DNA from: Urbifossiella limnaea
GTDB lineage: Bacteria > Planctomycetota > Planctomycetia > Gemmatales > Gemmataceae
Direction of reading: 5' to 3'
NCBI RefSeq assembly: GCF_007747215.1
Contig: NZ_CP036273.1
Coordinates: 3,208,322-3,272,321, forward strand
Length of the DNA stretch: 64,000 bases
Positions 41,305 to 50,703 of the stretch are shown piece by piece (positions within the stretch are counted from its first letter, which is position 1; the number at the start of each line of letters is the position of its first letter). Below the pieces are notes generated by a model. It worked only from the letters and a program-made list of their open reading frames with translations, did no database searches and was not told the origin of the DNA. The translations under genes and the position numbers were made by a program.

Positions 41305-42194
41305 GCCGCGTCCGCGGGGTGGGGCGCGCTCGCGCCCCAGTTCGCCTCCAGGATCAGCAGCCACGCCGTCGGCGCGATGACCAGCGCCGTGCCGACGAGC
41401 GCCACGGCGTTCACCTCCCGCCCCCACAGCCAGGCGTCGAACGCCAGGCCCATCACGATCTGACTGAGCCCCACGACCGACACCTTGGCCGGCGCCCCGC
41501 CGCCGAACGCCAGCGTCAGGAAGAGCTGACCCACGGTGGCGGTCACGGCCATGCCCGCCAGCTTCAGCAGCACGCCGGGCTCGGCCACGCCCGCCGGGTC
41601 GCGCTCGACCGGCCCCACGAAGTACGCCGCGACGCACACCACCGTGGCGACCGACGAGAAGTGGACGACGATCGCCCGCGGGTCGATCCCCTTCAGGCTG
41701 TGCAGCCCGAGCATGGCCACGGCGGTGAGCAGCGCCGCGGCCAGCGCCGAGTAGACGCCGGGGTTACCGCTCTCCAGGTGCGGTTGCTCCACCAACACGA
41801 CGCCGGAGATGCCGACGCCGATGGCGAGCAGCATCTTCACGCCCGGCGGCCGGCCGTAGAGTGGCCACGACAGCACGGCGACCCAGATGGGGAAGGTGTT
41901 CGTGAGCGTCAGCACGTCGGCCGCGGGGAGCTTGGCGAAGGCGTAGAAGGTGCAGACCATGCTGCAGCTCCCGGCGACGCTGCGCACCCACAGCCGCCAC
42001 GGCCAGAACACCAGCCTCGCCCCCGCGACGCCGGCGATGACCGCGGCCAGCACCGCGACCAATCCGGCCCGCGCGACGGCGACGAGCTGCCAGTCGCACT
42101 CGCGGGTGAGGACGTGGGCGAATTCGGCCATCAGGGTGAACGAGAAGCTGCCGCTGAGCATCCACAGGTACGGCCGGGCGTCGGGGCGGGTCAT
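41283..42194 (-). CDS. EamA/DMT-family transporter
   Basis: A 303-residue protein with ten hydrophobic helices in two repeated halves, as in drug/metabolite exporters. The first half has SFSFTLMAEFAHVL and VAGSCSMVCTFYAFAKLPAADV, the second GMAVTATVGQLFLTLAFGGG and QIVMGLAFDAWLWG, each half ending in the ALTLT/ALVGTALV-type helix. It probably exports a small metabolite; substrate unknown. Its 3' end overlaps the preceding convergent gene by 22 bp. Confidence 0.85.
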   Translation of the reverse strand: MTRPDARPYLWMLSGSFSFTLMAEFAHVLTRECDWQLVAVARAGLVAVLAAVIAGVAGARLVFWPWRLWVRSVAGSCSMVCTFYAFAKLPAADVLTLTNTFPIWVAVLSWPLYGRPPGVKMLLAIGVGISGVVLVEQPHLESGNPGVYSALAAALLTAVAMLGLHSLKGIDPRAIVVHFSSVATVVCVAAYFVGPVERDPAGVAEPGVLLKLAGMAVTATVGQLFLTLAFGGGAPAKVSVVGLSQIVMGLAFDAWLWGREVNAVALVGTALVIAPTAWLLILEANWGASAPHPADAAHTRVPK

Positions 42195-42281
42195 CCTGCA
42201 ACGATAGGCGCCGCGTATGATGGGGGCGAGTCGGGCGAGCCGAGGGCGTCAGCCCGCGGGTTCCGATCGAGGGGGCGAGCC

Positions 42282-42626
42282 GTGTACCCGTCGGGCGAGT
42301 GGGAAGGGTTCTGGGTGCAGGAGCACTACGGCCGGCAGTCGATGCAGGCGTTCAACCTCCGCTTCGCAGACGGCCGGATCACGGGCCGCGGCCGCGACGT
42401 GATCGCGCCGTTCGCCTTCCGCGGCACCTACGACGAGCGGACGGGGGCGGTGGTGATGGTGAAGAAGTACCTGCGGCGCCACACCGTGACGTACCGCGGT
42501 CGACCCGACGGGGAAGGTTGCATTCAGGGGACGTGGCACATCGGCGAGCTGGGCAGCGGCCCGTTCCTGATCCGCCCCGTGGTGCGCCGGCCGGCCGGCG
42601 ACGAGCCGATCCAGGAAATCGGCTGA
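42282..42626 (+). CDS. Small beta-rich protein, unknown function
   Basis: A 114-residue protein with GTG start and GAGGGGG six bases upstream. The sequence is strand-rich: GEWEGFWVQEHYGRQSMQAF, RFADGRITGRGRDVIAPFAF, then KKYLRRHTVTYRGRPDGEGC and TWHIGELGSGPFLIRP. I recall similar conserved hypothetical proteins with the WxGxWVQ ... GRxxGRGRD pattern; the fold may be a small calycin-like barrel. It lies 3 bp from the convergent sigma-factor gene. Function unknown. Confidence 0.65.
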   Translation: MYPSGEWEGFWVQEHYGRQSMQAFNLRFADGRITGRGRDVIAPFAFRGTYDERTGAVVMVKKYLRRHTVTYRGRPDGEGCIQGTWHIGELGSGPFLIRPVVRRPAGDEPIQEIG

Positions 42627-42629
42627 CGA

Positions 42630-44729
42630 TCACGGGATGGTGAACGCCGTCGGTTCTAGCCGAACGGTCATGGGCCGTTCGCCGACGGTTACGTCTACCT
42701 CGCCTTCGACCCGATACCGGCCCGGTGGCAGCCGCCAAACGTGCGGTCCGGTGTGAACGTCCGCCCCGGACGGCCGGCCCGTGATGACGACCCGCTGCCC
42801 GGCCTGCGTGTCCAGTCCGACGTACCCGTCGGGCGGCACCTCGACCGCACGCGGGCGGGGCGGCGGCTCCTTCTCCACGCCTTCCCGGCCGAGTTGGACG
42901 GGTGGGATCGACGACCAGCCGGACCCTCGGATCGTGACTCGCACCTGCGACGGCGTGACAACAACTCGCACCGGGGTTCGCGCGTGGGTCAGCAACTCCA
43001 GTCGGCCGTCCAAGCCCACGCGGGCGTTGGCGAGGTCGCCCGGCGGCTCGGGCGGCACCCGGTCCGACCGAACCACGACACGCGCCGACAACTCCGGCCC
43101 AGCCTCGACCGCATTGGGCGGGGCCGGCTCGGGCGGCAGCGGGGTTGCGTCCTTCGGCAGCCGGCCTGGCGTCCAGGCGTGTTCGGCCAGCTTGTCGATC
43201 CGGCGGGCCGGTCCCTCCGCGGCGTAGCGGGTCAGCTGCTCGCGGGTGAAGCCGCTAAGGATGCCGTCGTTGGTCTTCGCATCGAACCGCCGAAACAGGA
43301 CCACCGTCACGTCCTTGTCCTTCACCCGGTCGGCGGTCTTGACCGCGAGGCTCAGCCGCTCCGCGAACGGCGCCAAGTCGTCGGTTAAGTTCTTCGTGAG
43401 CGGACCATTCAACACGAGATAGAGCTTTTTCCCAGAGCGCAGCACGTCGTCGAACCGCACCTCCGCCCGCGGGTCCACGGCTGCGGCCTTGCTGCGGGTC
43501 AGCGAGAACGTGAATAGCGTGGTGCCGCTCGTCGTGGAGTACCCCTTCGGCCGGCCGAGTTCAGTGCGTTGGAGCCGCAGGCAGATTCGCAGCTTGTCGC
43601 CGTCGACGGCGTAGATGCCGGGATACGTCTCACCCTGCTTCGGGCCGTCGAGCATCGTCGCGTCGATCTGCTTCGGTTCGGCCGCCGGGTCGGTCTTGAC
43701 GCGGAAGTCGGTGAGGTGCAGCACGCGAACGCCCTTCACCTCGCAGCGGCCGCCGGCGATCACGAACGTCGTTGGCTGCGCGAATTCGTCGGGGGCCGCG
43801 GCCGTGTTGACGGGTCTGCCTCCGGTCTCGATCAGGGTCACCGTCCACGTGCCGTCCAGCTCCGATTTTTCGGGGGGGGCATCGACCTTCGCCGCAGGCG
43901 GCGGCCGCTTCGGCGCCCGCTCGGCGGGCGGCGGTGGCGCGTTCCGCGTCCGGCCCGGTTGCTCCTGCGCGACGGCGGCGAGACCCACGCCCGCGGCCAG
44001 AACCAGAGCCGCGGTGAATTTGGCGAACGTCATCGAGAACCCTCCTTCGACCAGTCGGAGAACCGCGGGCGGGATCGGCACCGCGCCTGCGGCGATGCGG
44101 GTAGCGGCGTCGAGCAGTGGGGCGGGAACGGCGACCGTGCCGAGCAACACGACTCGGCCGACGCCGCGTCGCCTGAGTGCTGCGCGCAGCTGCGCGCGGC
44201 CGCGTTCGAGGCGCTTCTTCAGCGCTGCCTTCGACAGCCCGAGCTCGGCCGCGGTGTCGTCGTGCGTCAGACCGCGGAGGTAGCACGCGACCAGCGGCTC
44301 ACGGTAACGCTCCGGCAGCGCCGCCAGCGACTCGTGAACGACCGCATGCGCGTCGCTCCAACTCGGATCGGCGGCGGACGGCGGTAACACCGACGCTTCG
44401 TACCTGGCGCGCCGCAGCGTCGCGGCGCGGGCCTTCCGCGACACGCGAACGGCGACTCCGTGTAGCCACGCCCCGACCGACGCCGGCTTCCGCAGCGCGT
44501 CGGCCCGGCGAGCAAGGGTGAGGAACGTCGCTTGGAAGGCGTCGTCGGCGTCGGCGGCGTTGCGGAGGACGGACCGGCACACGTCCCAGACCGGCCCGCC
44601 GTGGCGGCGCACCAACTCCGCGAACGCCGCCTCGTCGCGCGCCGCCACGAAGCGGGTGAGCAGATCGGCGTCGGGCGTACCGCCGCGGAGCAGGTCACGG
44701 ACGCCGGCGGGGAGGCGGGTCGCGGTCAT
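42630..44729 (-). CDS. ECF sigma factor fused to membrane helix and TIGR03067-like domain
   Basis: A 699-residue protein. Residues about 23-95 are sigma-70 region 2 (FAELVRRHGGPVWDVCRSVL, DADDAFQATFLTLARR); about 125-185 are region 4 (ALPERYREPLVACYLRGLTH, ELGLSKAALKKRL). A hydrophobic helix (about 223-245, ALVLAAGVGLAAVAQE) follows. Then comes a Pro-rich linker and a TIGR03067-type planctomycete domain (about 290-410, LDGTWTVTLIETGGRPVN) and about 270 further residues. The sigma domain would sit in the cytoplasm and the rest outside, so signal sensing and the sigma factor are in one chain without a separate anti-sigma. The start at 44729 avoids an upstream extension that overlaps the terminator. 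Confidence 0.85.
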   Translation of the reverse strand: MTATRLPAGVRDLLRGGTPDADLLTRFVAARDEAAFAELVRRHGGPVWDVCRSVLRNAADADDAFQATFLTLARRADALRKPASVGAWLHGVAVRVSRKARAATLRRARYEASVLPPSAADPSWSDAHAVVHESLAALPERYREPLVACYLRGLTHDDTAAELGLSKAALKKRLERGRAQLRAALRRRGVGRVVLLGTVAVPAPLLDAATRIAAGAVPIPPAVLRLVEGGFSMTFAKFTAALVLAAGVGLAAVAQEQPGRTRNAPPPPAERAPKRPPPAAKVDAPPEKSELDGTWTVTLIETGGRPVNTAAAPDEFAQPTTFVIAGGRCEVKGVRVLHLTDFRVKTDPAAEPKQIDATMLDGPKQGETYPGIYAVDGDKLRICLRLQRTELGRPKGYSTTSGTTLFTFSLTRSKAAAVDPRAEVRFDDVLRSGKKLYLVLNGPLTKNLTDDLAPFAERLSLAVKTADRVKDKDVTVVLFRRFDAKTNDGILSGFTREQLTRYAAEGPARRIDKLAEHAWTPGRLPKDATPLPPEPAPPNAVEAGPELSARVVVRSDRVPPEPPGDLANARVGLDGRLELLTHARTPVRVVVTPSQVRVTIRGSGWSSIPPVQLGREGVEKEPPPRPRAVEVPPDGYVGLDTQAGQRVVITGRPSGADVHTGPHVWRLPPGRYRVEGEVDVTVGERPMTVRLEPTAFTIP

Positions 44730-44764
44730 CACCTGATAGTGCCCCGGGGCGGCGGCCGGGGCGA

Positions 44765-44798
44765 CAAAAAAAGCCCGGGGACGAATGTCCCCGGGCTT
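44765..44798 (-). terminator. Canonical terminator after RNase E/G gene
   Basis: A perfect 12-bp stem (44771-44782 / 44787-44798) with 4-nt loop GAAT, followed on the minus strand by a run of seven T. The best rho-independent terminator in the window. Confidence 0.92.
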
Positions 44799-44817
44799 CG
44801 CGGCTGACACTTGTGAC

Positions 44818-47553
44818 TCAATCCAGCTGCTGCGGGAAGCGCGGCTGCGGCCGCCCCGGCGGGATGCGGCCGCCGGCCAGCCGCACCGGGGCCGGCGGGA
44901 TCAGCCGCACCTCGGCGCCGTTGTGGTCGAAGCACTTCACCAGGCACGTGTCCGGCGACACGCCCATCTGCCCCGTCACCACCACCTCGAAGTTCGCCTT
45001 CTCCTCCAGCCGCGCCAGCTCGCGCCGCCGGCGGTTCTGCAGGTAGTGGGCCACGTCCTGGTGGACCGTCACGTGGACCGACTGCACCGCCGGCGCCCGG
45101 TGGGCCGCCAGCTGCACCAGCCGCATCACCTCGATCGACGCGCTCTCCGAGGTCTTGACGAAGCCGGTGCCCTTGCAGTGCGAGCAGTCGGCGAAGATGC
45201 TTCGCTTCAGGCTCGGCCGGATCCGCTGGCGCGTCATCTCGATGATGCCGAACTGGCTGATGCGGAGAATCTTCGTCCGCGCCCGGTCGCGCCGCATCGC
45301 GTCCCGCAGCACGTTCTCGACGTTCCGCCGGTGCGACTCGCTCCGCATGTCGATGAAGTCGTTGACGATGACGCCGCCCAGGTCGCGGAGCCGCAGCTGC
45401 CGGGCGATCTCCTTCGCGGCCCGGAGGTTCATCTGGTACGCCGTCTCCTCGGCGTTGTTCTCCGCCCGGAAGTTGCCGCTGTTCACGTCGATGGCCACCA
45501 GCGCCTCGGTCTGCTCGATGATGATCGACCCGCCCTCGGGCAGCTCGATCCGCTTCTGGTGGATGCGGGCGATCTCGTCCTCGATGCCGTACTTGTGGAA
45601 CAGCGGCTCGGTCCCGTCGAAGTGGCGGATGCGGTCCGCGTACTTCGGCATGACGATCTGCAGGAACTCCCGGGCGTGGTCGAACGCGGTCTGCTCGTCC
45701 ACGTAGATGGAACTCACGTCCGCGGTGAAGATGTCGCGGATGGTCCTGGTGATCAGGTCGGACTCGCGGTAGATCTCGACCGGGGCCGCGACCCGCTTGA
45801 TCCGCTTCACCACCACCTGCCACAGCCGCAGCAGGTACGCCAGGTCGTTGCGCAGCTCCTGGGCGTCGCGGTCGATGGCGGCGGTACGCACGATGAACCC
45901 CACGCCCTTCGGCGGCCCGAGCGTGGCCATGATGTCGCGGAGCCGGCGGCGCGCCTCGTGGTCCTCGATCTTCCGCGACACGCCGACGCGGTTCAGGCTC
46001 GGCATCAGCACCAGGTACCGGCCGGCGATGCTGATGTACGTCGAGAGCGTCGGCCCCTTCGTGCCGATGCCCTCCTTGATGACCTGGACGATGACCTCCT
46101 GGCCGCGCTTGAAGATCTCCTGGATCGGCGGCTTCGGCAGCCCGCGGTCGCGGCCGCCCTTCGGCCCGCCGGGGCCGCCGTTGCCGAAGCGCGGGCCGCG
46201 GTCCGGGCCGCGCCCGGCCGCCGGGCGGGGGCCACGGTCGTCGCGGTCGCGACCGGGACCGCGCCCGCGGTCGCGGTCCCGCCCACCACGCCCGCGGTCG
46301 CGGTCGCGGTCGCGCCCGCCGCGGTCGCCGCGCGGCTCGGGGCGGGCGTCGTCGAAGTCGTCGTTGAAGCCGCGGCCCGGTTCGCCGACGGGTGCCTCCC
46401 GCTCGGCCTTCTCGACCTCGCGGGCCTCCTCCTCGGCGGCCTCCGCGGTCTCCGGCTCGAAGTCCTCGGCGTCGTCAACCGGGATCGCCGGCAGCTCGGG
46501 CGGGGTGCCGTCGGCGAAGCGGTCGTTCGGGGCGTCGGGGTCGAAGTCGTCGGCGCCCTCGAAGAACGGCCGAATCTCCGGCTCGTCGCCCGGCGGGCTG
46601 GTGCGGTGCTCGGCCCCGCCCATCGTCAGCGGCGGCACGTCCGGCGGGGCGTCGCCGCCCTCGGGCGCGTCGCCCTCGCCGTCCGCCTTCTTCTTGCGGC
46701 GACGCGGCTTCGGCTTGGCCTCGCCCTCCTCGCCGGCGGCGTCCTCGGGCTTCGCCTCGTCCGTCTTCCGCGGCCGGCGGCTGCGCGGCTTCTTTTTCGG
46801 CTCCTCGGCCTCGGCCTCGGCCTCGGGGGCCGAGGTCTCCTCGGACGGCGCGGGCGACTCGGCGATTCCTTCGGCGAAGCCGTCGTCGTCGTCGAGCCCG
46901 GCGCCGAACTCGTCGTCCTCGACCGGCGGGGCCGGCGGCCGGGCCTGGCGCGGCGGCCGCGGCGGGGGGGCGACGGCGGCCGGCGGTTCGTCCGGCCCGT
47001 CGGCGAACGGCGCGATCGGCTCCTCGTCCGGCGCCTCGGCGGCCGGGGCCGCCGCGCCGTCGAGGCCTTCGGTGAAGCCGTCGTCGTCGACCGACGCGGG
47101 GCCGGCCGGCTGCGGTTGGAGCCAGCTGCTCGGCTGCGCCGGTTCGCGGAAGTTCTGCCCGCCGCCGCCGCGCTCGCCGCGGTCACCCCGCTCGCCGCGG
47201 TCACGCCCGCGGCCGCCGCGGTCGCCTTGGTTCTGGCGCTGGGCTCCACCCCCGCCGTACTCGCGGTCGATCTCGGCCTCGTACTCGGCGAGTGCTTCCT
47301 TCGAGAGGAGGTGCTTGTAGTAGGCGGGGTCCACGTCGGAGACGTGGAGGAAGCCGTTGCGGCCGATGCCGAAGTCCACGAACGCGGCCTGGATGCTCGG
47401 CTCGATGTTGACGATGCGGCCCTTGTAGATGTTGCCGACGTAGCTCTCCTGGCTGGAGCGCTCGACGTACAACTCCTCGAGCTGGCCGTCCTCGACGATG
47501 GCGATGCGGCACTCCTCCGGCTGGAGGACGTTGATCAGCATTTCTTTCTTCAT
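44818..47553 (-). CDS. rng: Ribonuclease E/G with very large insertion in S1 domain
   Basis: A 911-residue endoribonuclease for mRNA and rRNA processing. The S1 half-domain SYVGNIYKGRIVNI ... NGFLHVSDVDP (about 37-77) is interrupted by about 370 residues (roughly 100-470) of Gly/Arg-, Glu- and Pro-rich disordered sequence. It then resumes with IFKRGQEVIVQVIKEGIGTK (about 480-500). The DNase I-like catalytic part has IDVNSG (about 688) and VNDFIDM (about 730), and the zinc-link is CSHCKGTG (about 790). In E. coli RNase G this loop is about 20 residues. The insertion may act as an RNA-binding or scaffold region, taking the place of the C-terminal scaffold of RNase E. Last gene of the hpf-pts-DUF2344 run. 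Confidence 0.93.
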   Translation of the reverse strand: MKKEMLINVLQPEECRIAIVEDGQLEELYVERSSQESYVGNIYKGRIVNIEPSIQAAFVDFGIGRNGFLHVSDVDPAYYKHLLSKEALAEYEAEIDREYGGGGAQRQNQGDRGGRGRDRGERGDRGERGGGGQNFREPAQPSSWLQPQPAGPASVDDDGFTEGLDGAAAPAAEAPDEEPIAPFADGPDEPPAAVAPPPRPPRQARPPAPPVEDDEFGAGLDDDDGFAEGIAESPAPSEETSAPEAEAEAEEPKKKPRSRRPRKTDEAKPEDAAGEEGEAKPKPRRRKKKADGEGDAPEGGDAPPDVPPLTMGGAEHRTSPPGDEPEIRPFFEGADDFDPDAPNDRFADGTPPELPAIPVDDAEDFEPETAEAAEEEAREVEKAEREAPVGEPGRGFNDDFDDARPEPRGDRGGRDRDRDRGRGGRDRDRGRGPGRDRDDRGPRPAAGRGPDRGPRFGNGGPGGPKGGRDRGLPKPPIQEIFKRGQEVIVQVIKEGIGTKGPTLSTYISIAGRYLVLMPSLNRVGVSRKIEDHEARRRLRDIMATLGPPKGVGFIVRTAAIDRDAQELRNDLAYLLRLWQVVVKRIKRVAAPVEIYRESDLITRTIRDIFTADVSSIYVDEQTAFDHAREFLQIVMPKYADRIRHFDGTEPLFHKYGIEDEIARIHQKRIELPEGGSIIIEQTEALVAIDVNSGNFRAENNAEETAYQMNLRAAKEIARQLRLRDLGGVIVNDFIDMRSESHRRNVENVLRDAMRRDRARTKILRISQFGIIEMTRQRIRPSLKRSIFADCSHCKGTGFVKTSESASIEVMRLVQLAAHRAPAVQSVHVTVHQDVAHYLQNRRRRELARLEEKANFEVVVTGQMGVSPDTCLVKCFDHNGAEVRLIPPAPVRLAGGRIPPGRPQPRFPQQLD

Positions 47554-47592
47554 CGAATCTCCTGCCGCCCGTGGGGCGGGGGCGTGATGGTC

Positions 47593-48363
47593 CTACTCCG
47601 CCGCCAGGTCGCCGGGGACGGCGACGCTAGTCGAGGCAACGGGTTGGTCGGGGATGGCGCGCGAGGGGTCCGCGGGCCGGGTGTCCGCCGGGCCGTCCGG
47701 CGGGATGTCGGTCGGGTCGAGGGGCGCGGCCGCCTCGTCCCGGAGTTCCACGAGGGTGCGTTCGAGCACGCAGCCGGCGTCGAGCAGATCGTCCACGCCG
47801 AGGAGGCGAAGCAGTTCGTCGGCGCGGGCGGTGCCGGTGGTGGTGACCCACAGGTCGAGTGTCAGGGTGTTGTCGCGGACGGCGACCGAGCGGAGGTACC
47901 GGCGGACGTTCAGCCCCTTCCGGCTCGGCCGCACCCGCTCCACCCACACGGCGTCCTGCGCGAGAAGGGCCGCACACGCCGTGGCCGCCTCGCCCGCCCG
48001 CTCCGCCGGCAGGGGCAGCGAGTACACGATCCGCCGCGGCATCGCCGTCGTCCGCATCGGGACGACCGCCGCGCGTGTGAACCGCAGCCCCTCGGGCGCC
48101 TGGGTGTTCAGGCCGGTCAGCACGGCCCCGGAGTCGCGCACCTCGGTCAGTTCCAGCTCGACGACCTCGTCGCGGCCGACGACGCCGAGCGGGAGCGACT
48201 GCGCGAAGACGACGCGGGGGCCGGGGTGGAACCCGGCGGTGGACTTGAACGGCAGGCCGGCCCGGCGGAGCATTCGCTCCAGCACGCGCATCAAATCGTG
48301 ATGGCTGAGCAGCCGGAGAACACCGGCCTTCTCGAAGCGGAGGCGGAACTTGTCCCCGAGCAT
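47593..48363 (-). CDS. DUF2344 radical-SAM-associated protein
   Basis: A 256-residue protein of the DUF2344/TIGR03936 family: RLRFEKAGVLRLLSHHDLMR, RAGLPFKSTAGFHPGPRVVF and LPLGVVGRDEVVELEL are the family opening. It normally accompanies, or is fused to, a radical SAM protein and lies beside RNase E/G and rplU; here only the RNase E/G neighbour (39 bp downstream) is in the window. The last 40 residues (Pro/Asp-rich) are not part of the domain. Biochemical role unknown, probably RNA- or ribosome-related by context. Confidence 0.85.
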   Translation of the reverse strand: MLGDKFRLRFEKAGVLRLLSHHDLMRVLERMLRRAGLPFKSTAGFHPGPRVVFAQSLPLGVVGRDEVVELELTEVRDSGAVLTGLNTQAPEGLRFTRAAVVPMRTTAMPRRIVYSLPLPAERAGEAATACAALLAQDAVWVERVRPSRKGLNVRRYLRSVAVRDNTLTLDLWVTTTGTARADELLRLLGVDDLLDAGCVLERTLVELRDEAAAPLDPTDIPPDGPADTRPADPSRAIPDQPVASTSVAVPGDLAAE

Positions 48364-48423
48364 CGCGTCCGGTCTTCCCGGCGGATTTCGGACGGCGATG
48401 AACAACGGCCGACGGCACGCGGC

Positions 48424-48451
48424 CGTCGTTCGTCGTTCGTCGTTCGTCGGT
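48424..48451. repeat. Tandem 7-mer repeat
   Basis: Four head-to-tail copies of CGTCGTT (the last has one change) in the 176-bp gap between ptsI and the DUF2344 gene. Confidence 0.7.
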
Positions 48452-48539
48452 CGTCCGCCCGTTGCCCCCCGTGCGTGTCGGGTGCGTCGACCGAACCTCG
48501 GCCGGGGTTTGGTGCCCCCCGGCCCGAGAGCCCGGCCCG

Positions 48540-50315
48540 CTACTCGACCGCCTCCGGGAGGATGCGGCGTAGTTGGTCGCGCAACAGGTTCTGAACCTGC
48601 CGGGCGGTGTCCATCGACAGCGCCTGCCCGGCCACCGTCTCGGCCTCGGCCACGCTCAGCTGGCGGATCACCCGCTTGATCTCGGGTATCTTCCGCGGCG
48701 TCGCGCTGAGCGACCGCAGCCCCAGCCCGATCAGGAGCGGGGTGTAGAGCGGCTCGCCGCTCATCTCCCCGCACACGTTCACGTCGATCCCGGCCTTGCC
48801 CGCCGCCTCCACCACCGTCCGGATCAGCCGCAGTACGGCCGGGTCCGCCGGGTCGTAGAGGTGGGCCACGTGTTCGTTGTTCCGGTCCGCCGCGAGGGTG
48901 TACTGGATCAGGTCGTTCGTCCCGACCGAGAAGAAGTCCACCTCGCGGGCCAGCACGTCCGCCAGGATGGCGGCGGACGGCACCTCGATCATCGTACCAA
49001 CCGGGATGTCCGCTTTGTAGGGGACGCCCGCCTCGTCCAGGTCCTCCTTCACCTCGTTGAGCAGCGTCTTGCACTGGCGCAGCTCGCCGAGCGTGCTGAT
49101 CATCGGGAACATGATGCGGATGTCGCCGTGGGCCGCGGCCCGCAGAATCGCCCGGAGCTGGGTGCGGAACAGGTCCACCTTCCGCAGGCACAGCCGGACG
49201 CTGCGCAGGCCCAGGAACGGGTTCTTTTCCACGCTCAGGAGGCCGGACACGCTGCTGAACTTGTCCGCCCCCAGGTCGAGCGTGCGGATCACGACCGGCC
49301 GGTTCGCCCCGATCTCGTCGATGACGGCCCGGTAGGCGTCGTAGTGTTCCGCCTCCGTGGGGTCGGACGACTTGTTGAGGTACAGGAATTCGGTGCGGTA
49401 GAGGCCGACGCCCTCCGCGCCGCGGTCGGCGCAGTGGGCGGCCTCGGGGGCCAACTCGATGTTTCCGAGCAGGCGGATTGCCACTCCGTCGTGCGTGACG
49501 GCCGGCTTGCCTCGAAGTGCGTCGTACCGGTCGGCGCGGTTCAGCGCCGCGATCCGCTTCGCCTCGTACTTGCGGACCGTCTCCTCGTCCGGGTCGAGGA
49601 TGATCTTCCCCTCGTTCCCGTCCACGATGATCATGTCGCCGCCGGACACGTCCGTCAGGAACCGGCCGACGCCGACGACCGCCGGGATCTCCAGGGCCCC
49701 GGCCAGGATGGCGGTGTGGCTCGTGGGGCCGCCGCTCTCGGTGGCGAACGCCCACACCGTCCGCGGCGAGAAGTCGGCCGTGTCGGACGGCATCAGGTCG
49801 TTGGCGAGGATGACGACGCGGTCGCCGCCGAGGGGGGCCACGGCGTTCGGAACCTGGCCGAGGAGGGTCGAAAGGATCTGCTTTTCCAGGTCGATCAGGT
49901 CGCCGGCGCGGCGGCGGAGCACTTCCGACGCGGCCAGGTCGCCGACCTTCCGCTGGGCCTCCTCCAGCTTCTTGACCTGCTCGCGGATGCCGCGGCTGAC
50001 GGCGTACTCGGCGGAGTACGTCTGCGTGCGGATGAGGTGCTCGAGCCGGTCGCGGAACGACGGGTCTTCGAACGCCGACTGCTGGGCGGCGAAGATGTTG
50101 CCGATGGCCGGCTCGAACCGGGCGGTGTACCGCTGCCGCTTCTCGCGGGCCTCGGAGGCGGCGTCGTCCAGCGCCCCGCGGAGGCGGACGACCTCGGCGT
50201 CCACCTGGTCGGCGGGGACGAGCTTGTTGGGGATCCGGACGCCCTCGGTGTCGAGCACCAGGGCCGGGCCGATGGCGATCCCGGGCGAGACGGCGGTACC
50301 GTACCTGTATTCCAT
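48540..50315 (-). CDS. ptsI: Phosphoenolpyruvate-protein phosphotransferase (enzyme I)
   Basis: A 591-residue PTS enzyme I that passes phosphate from PEP to HPr in the cytoplasm. The phospho-histidine lies in GGPTSHTAILA. The PEP-binding barrel has GVGLYRTEFLYLN, MFPMISTLGELRQ, VGTMIEVPSAA, SVGTNDLIQYTLAADRNNE and the catalytic Cys in INVCGEMSGEP-type sequence (VNVCGEMSGEPLY). Full length. The gene sits 15 bp after ptsH and in the same run as a fructose/nitrogen-type EIIA, without any EIIB/EIIC. Confidence 0.96.
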   Translation of the reverse strand: MEYRYGTAVSPGIAIGPALVLDTEGVRIPNKLVPADQVDAEVVRLRGALDDAASEAREKRQRYTARFEPAIGNIFAAQQSAFEDPSFRDRLEHLIRTQTYSAEYAVSRGIREQVKKLEEAQRKVGDLAASEVLRRRAGDLIDLEKQILSTLLGQVPNAVAPLGGDRVVILANDLMPSDTADFSPRTVWAFATESGGPTSHTAILAGALEIPAVVGVGRFLTDVSGGDMIIVDGNEGKIILDPDEETVRKYEAKRIAALNRADRYDALRGKPAVTHDGVAIRLLGNIELAPEAAHCADRGAEGVGLYRTEFLYLNKSSDPTEAEHYDAYRAVIDEIGANRPVVIRTLDLGADKFSSVSGLLSVEKNPFLGLRSVRLCLRKVDLFRTQLRAILRAAAHGDIRIMFPMISTLGELRQCKTLLNEVKEDLDEAGVPYKADIPVGTMIEVPSAAILADVLAREVDFFSVGTNDLIQYTLAADRNNEHVAHLYDPADPAVLRLIRTVVEAAGKAGIDVNVCGEMSGEPLYTPLLIGLGLRSLSATPRKIPEIKRVIRQLSVAEAETVAGQALSMDTARQVQNLLRDQLRRILPEAVE

Positions 50316-50330
50316 GTCGCCCGTGGGCGG

Positions 50331-50654
50331 TCAGATCGTGTAGTCTTCCCCGCCGGGGGAGCCGAGGATGGCGGCCAGCGGGTCCAGGGCGGCGGCCGCG
50401 TCGGGCCCGTCCACCTCGACCACCACCTCGGCGTCCGGCAGAACCACCAGCATCATCAGGTCCCAGACACTCTTGCCGTCGGCCCGCGAGTCGCCGTGGA
50501 AGACGGCGACGGCGGCGGCGAACTGGCGGGCGGCCCGGCTGAACCGGTCGGCGACGCGGTGGTGGAGCCCCAGCGGGTTCACCACCTTGACGGTGCGGCG
50601 CAGCGGGCCGTTCCCGCCCGTTTCGCCGTTTCCGGTTCGCCCGTTCGCCGCCAT
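50331..50654 (-). CDS. ptsH: HPr-like phosphocarrier protein
   Basis: A 107-residue HPr. The active His is in NPLGLHHRVADRF, where most HPr have GLHARPA; the His and Arg are kept while Ala-Pro are replaced by His-Val. The regulatory Ser region is DGKSVWDLMML. A 17-residue Gly/Asn-rich N-terminal extension precedes the fold. It would accept phosphate from the adjacent enzyme I and give it to the EIIA at 50,704-51,210. Confidence 0.9.
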   Translation of the reverse strand: MAANGRTGNGETGGNGPLRRTVKVVNPLGLHHRVADRFSRAARQFAAAVAVFHGDSRADGKSVWDLMMLVVLPDAEVVVEVDGPDAAAALDPLAAILGSPGGEDYTI

Positions 50655-50703
50655 GCCCGCCCCCGCCCGGTGCCTTCAGGTAAGACCCCGCCGCCCGGCC
50701 GCG

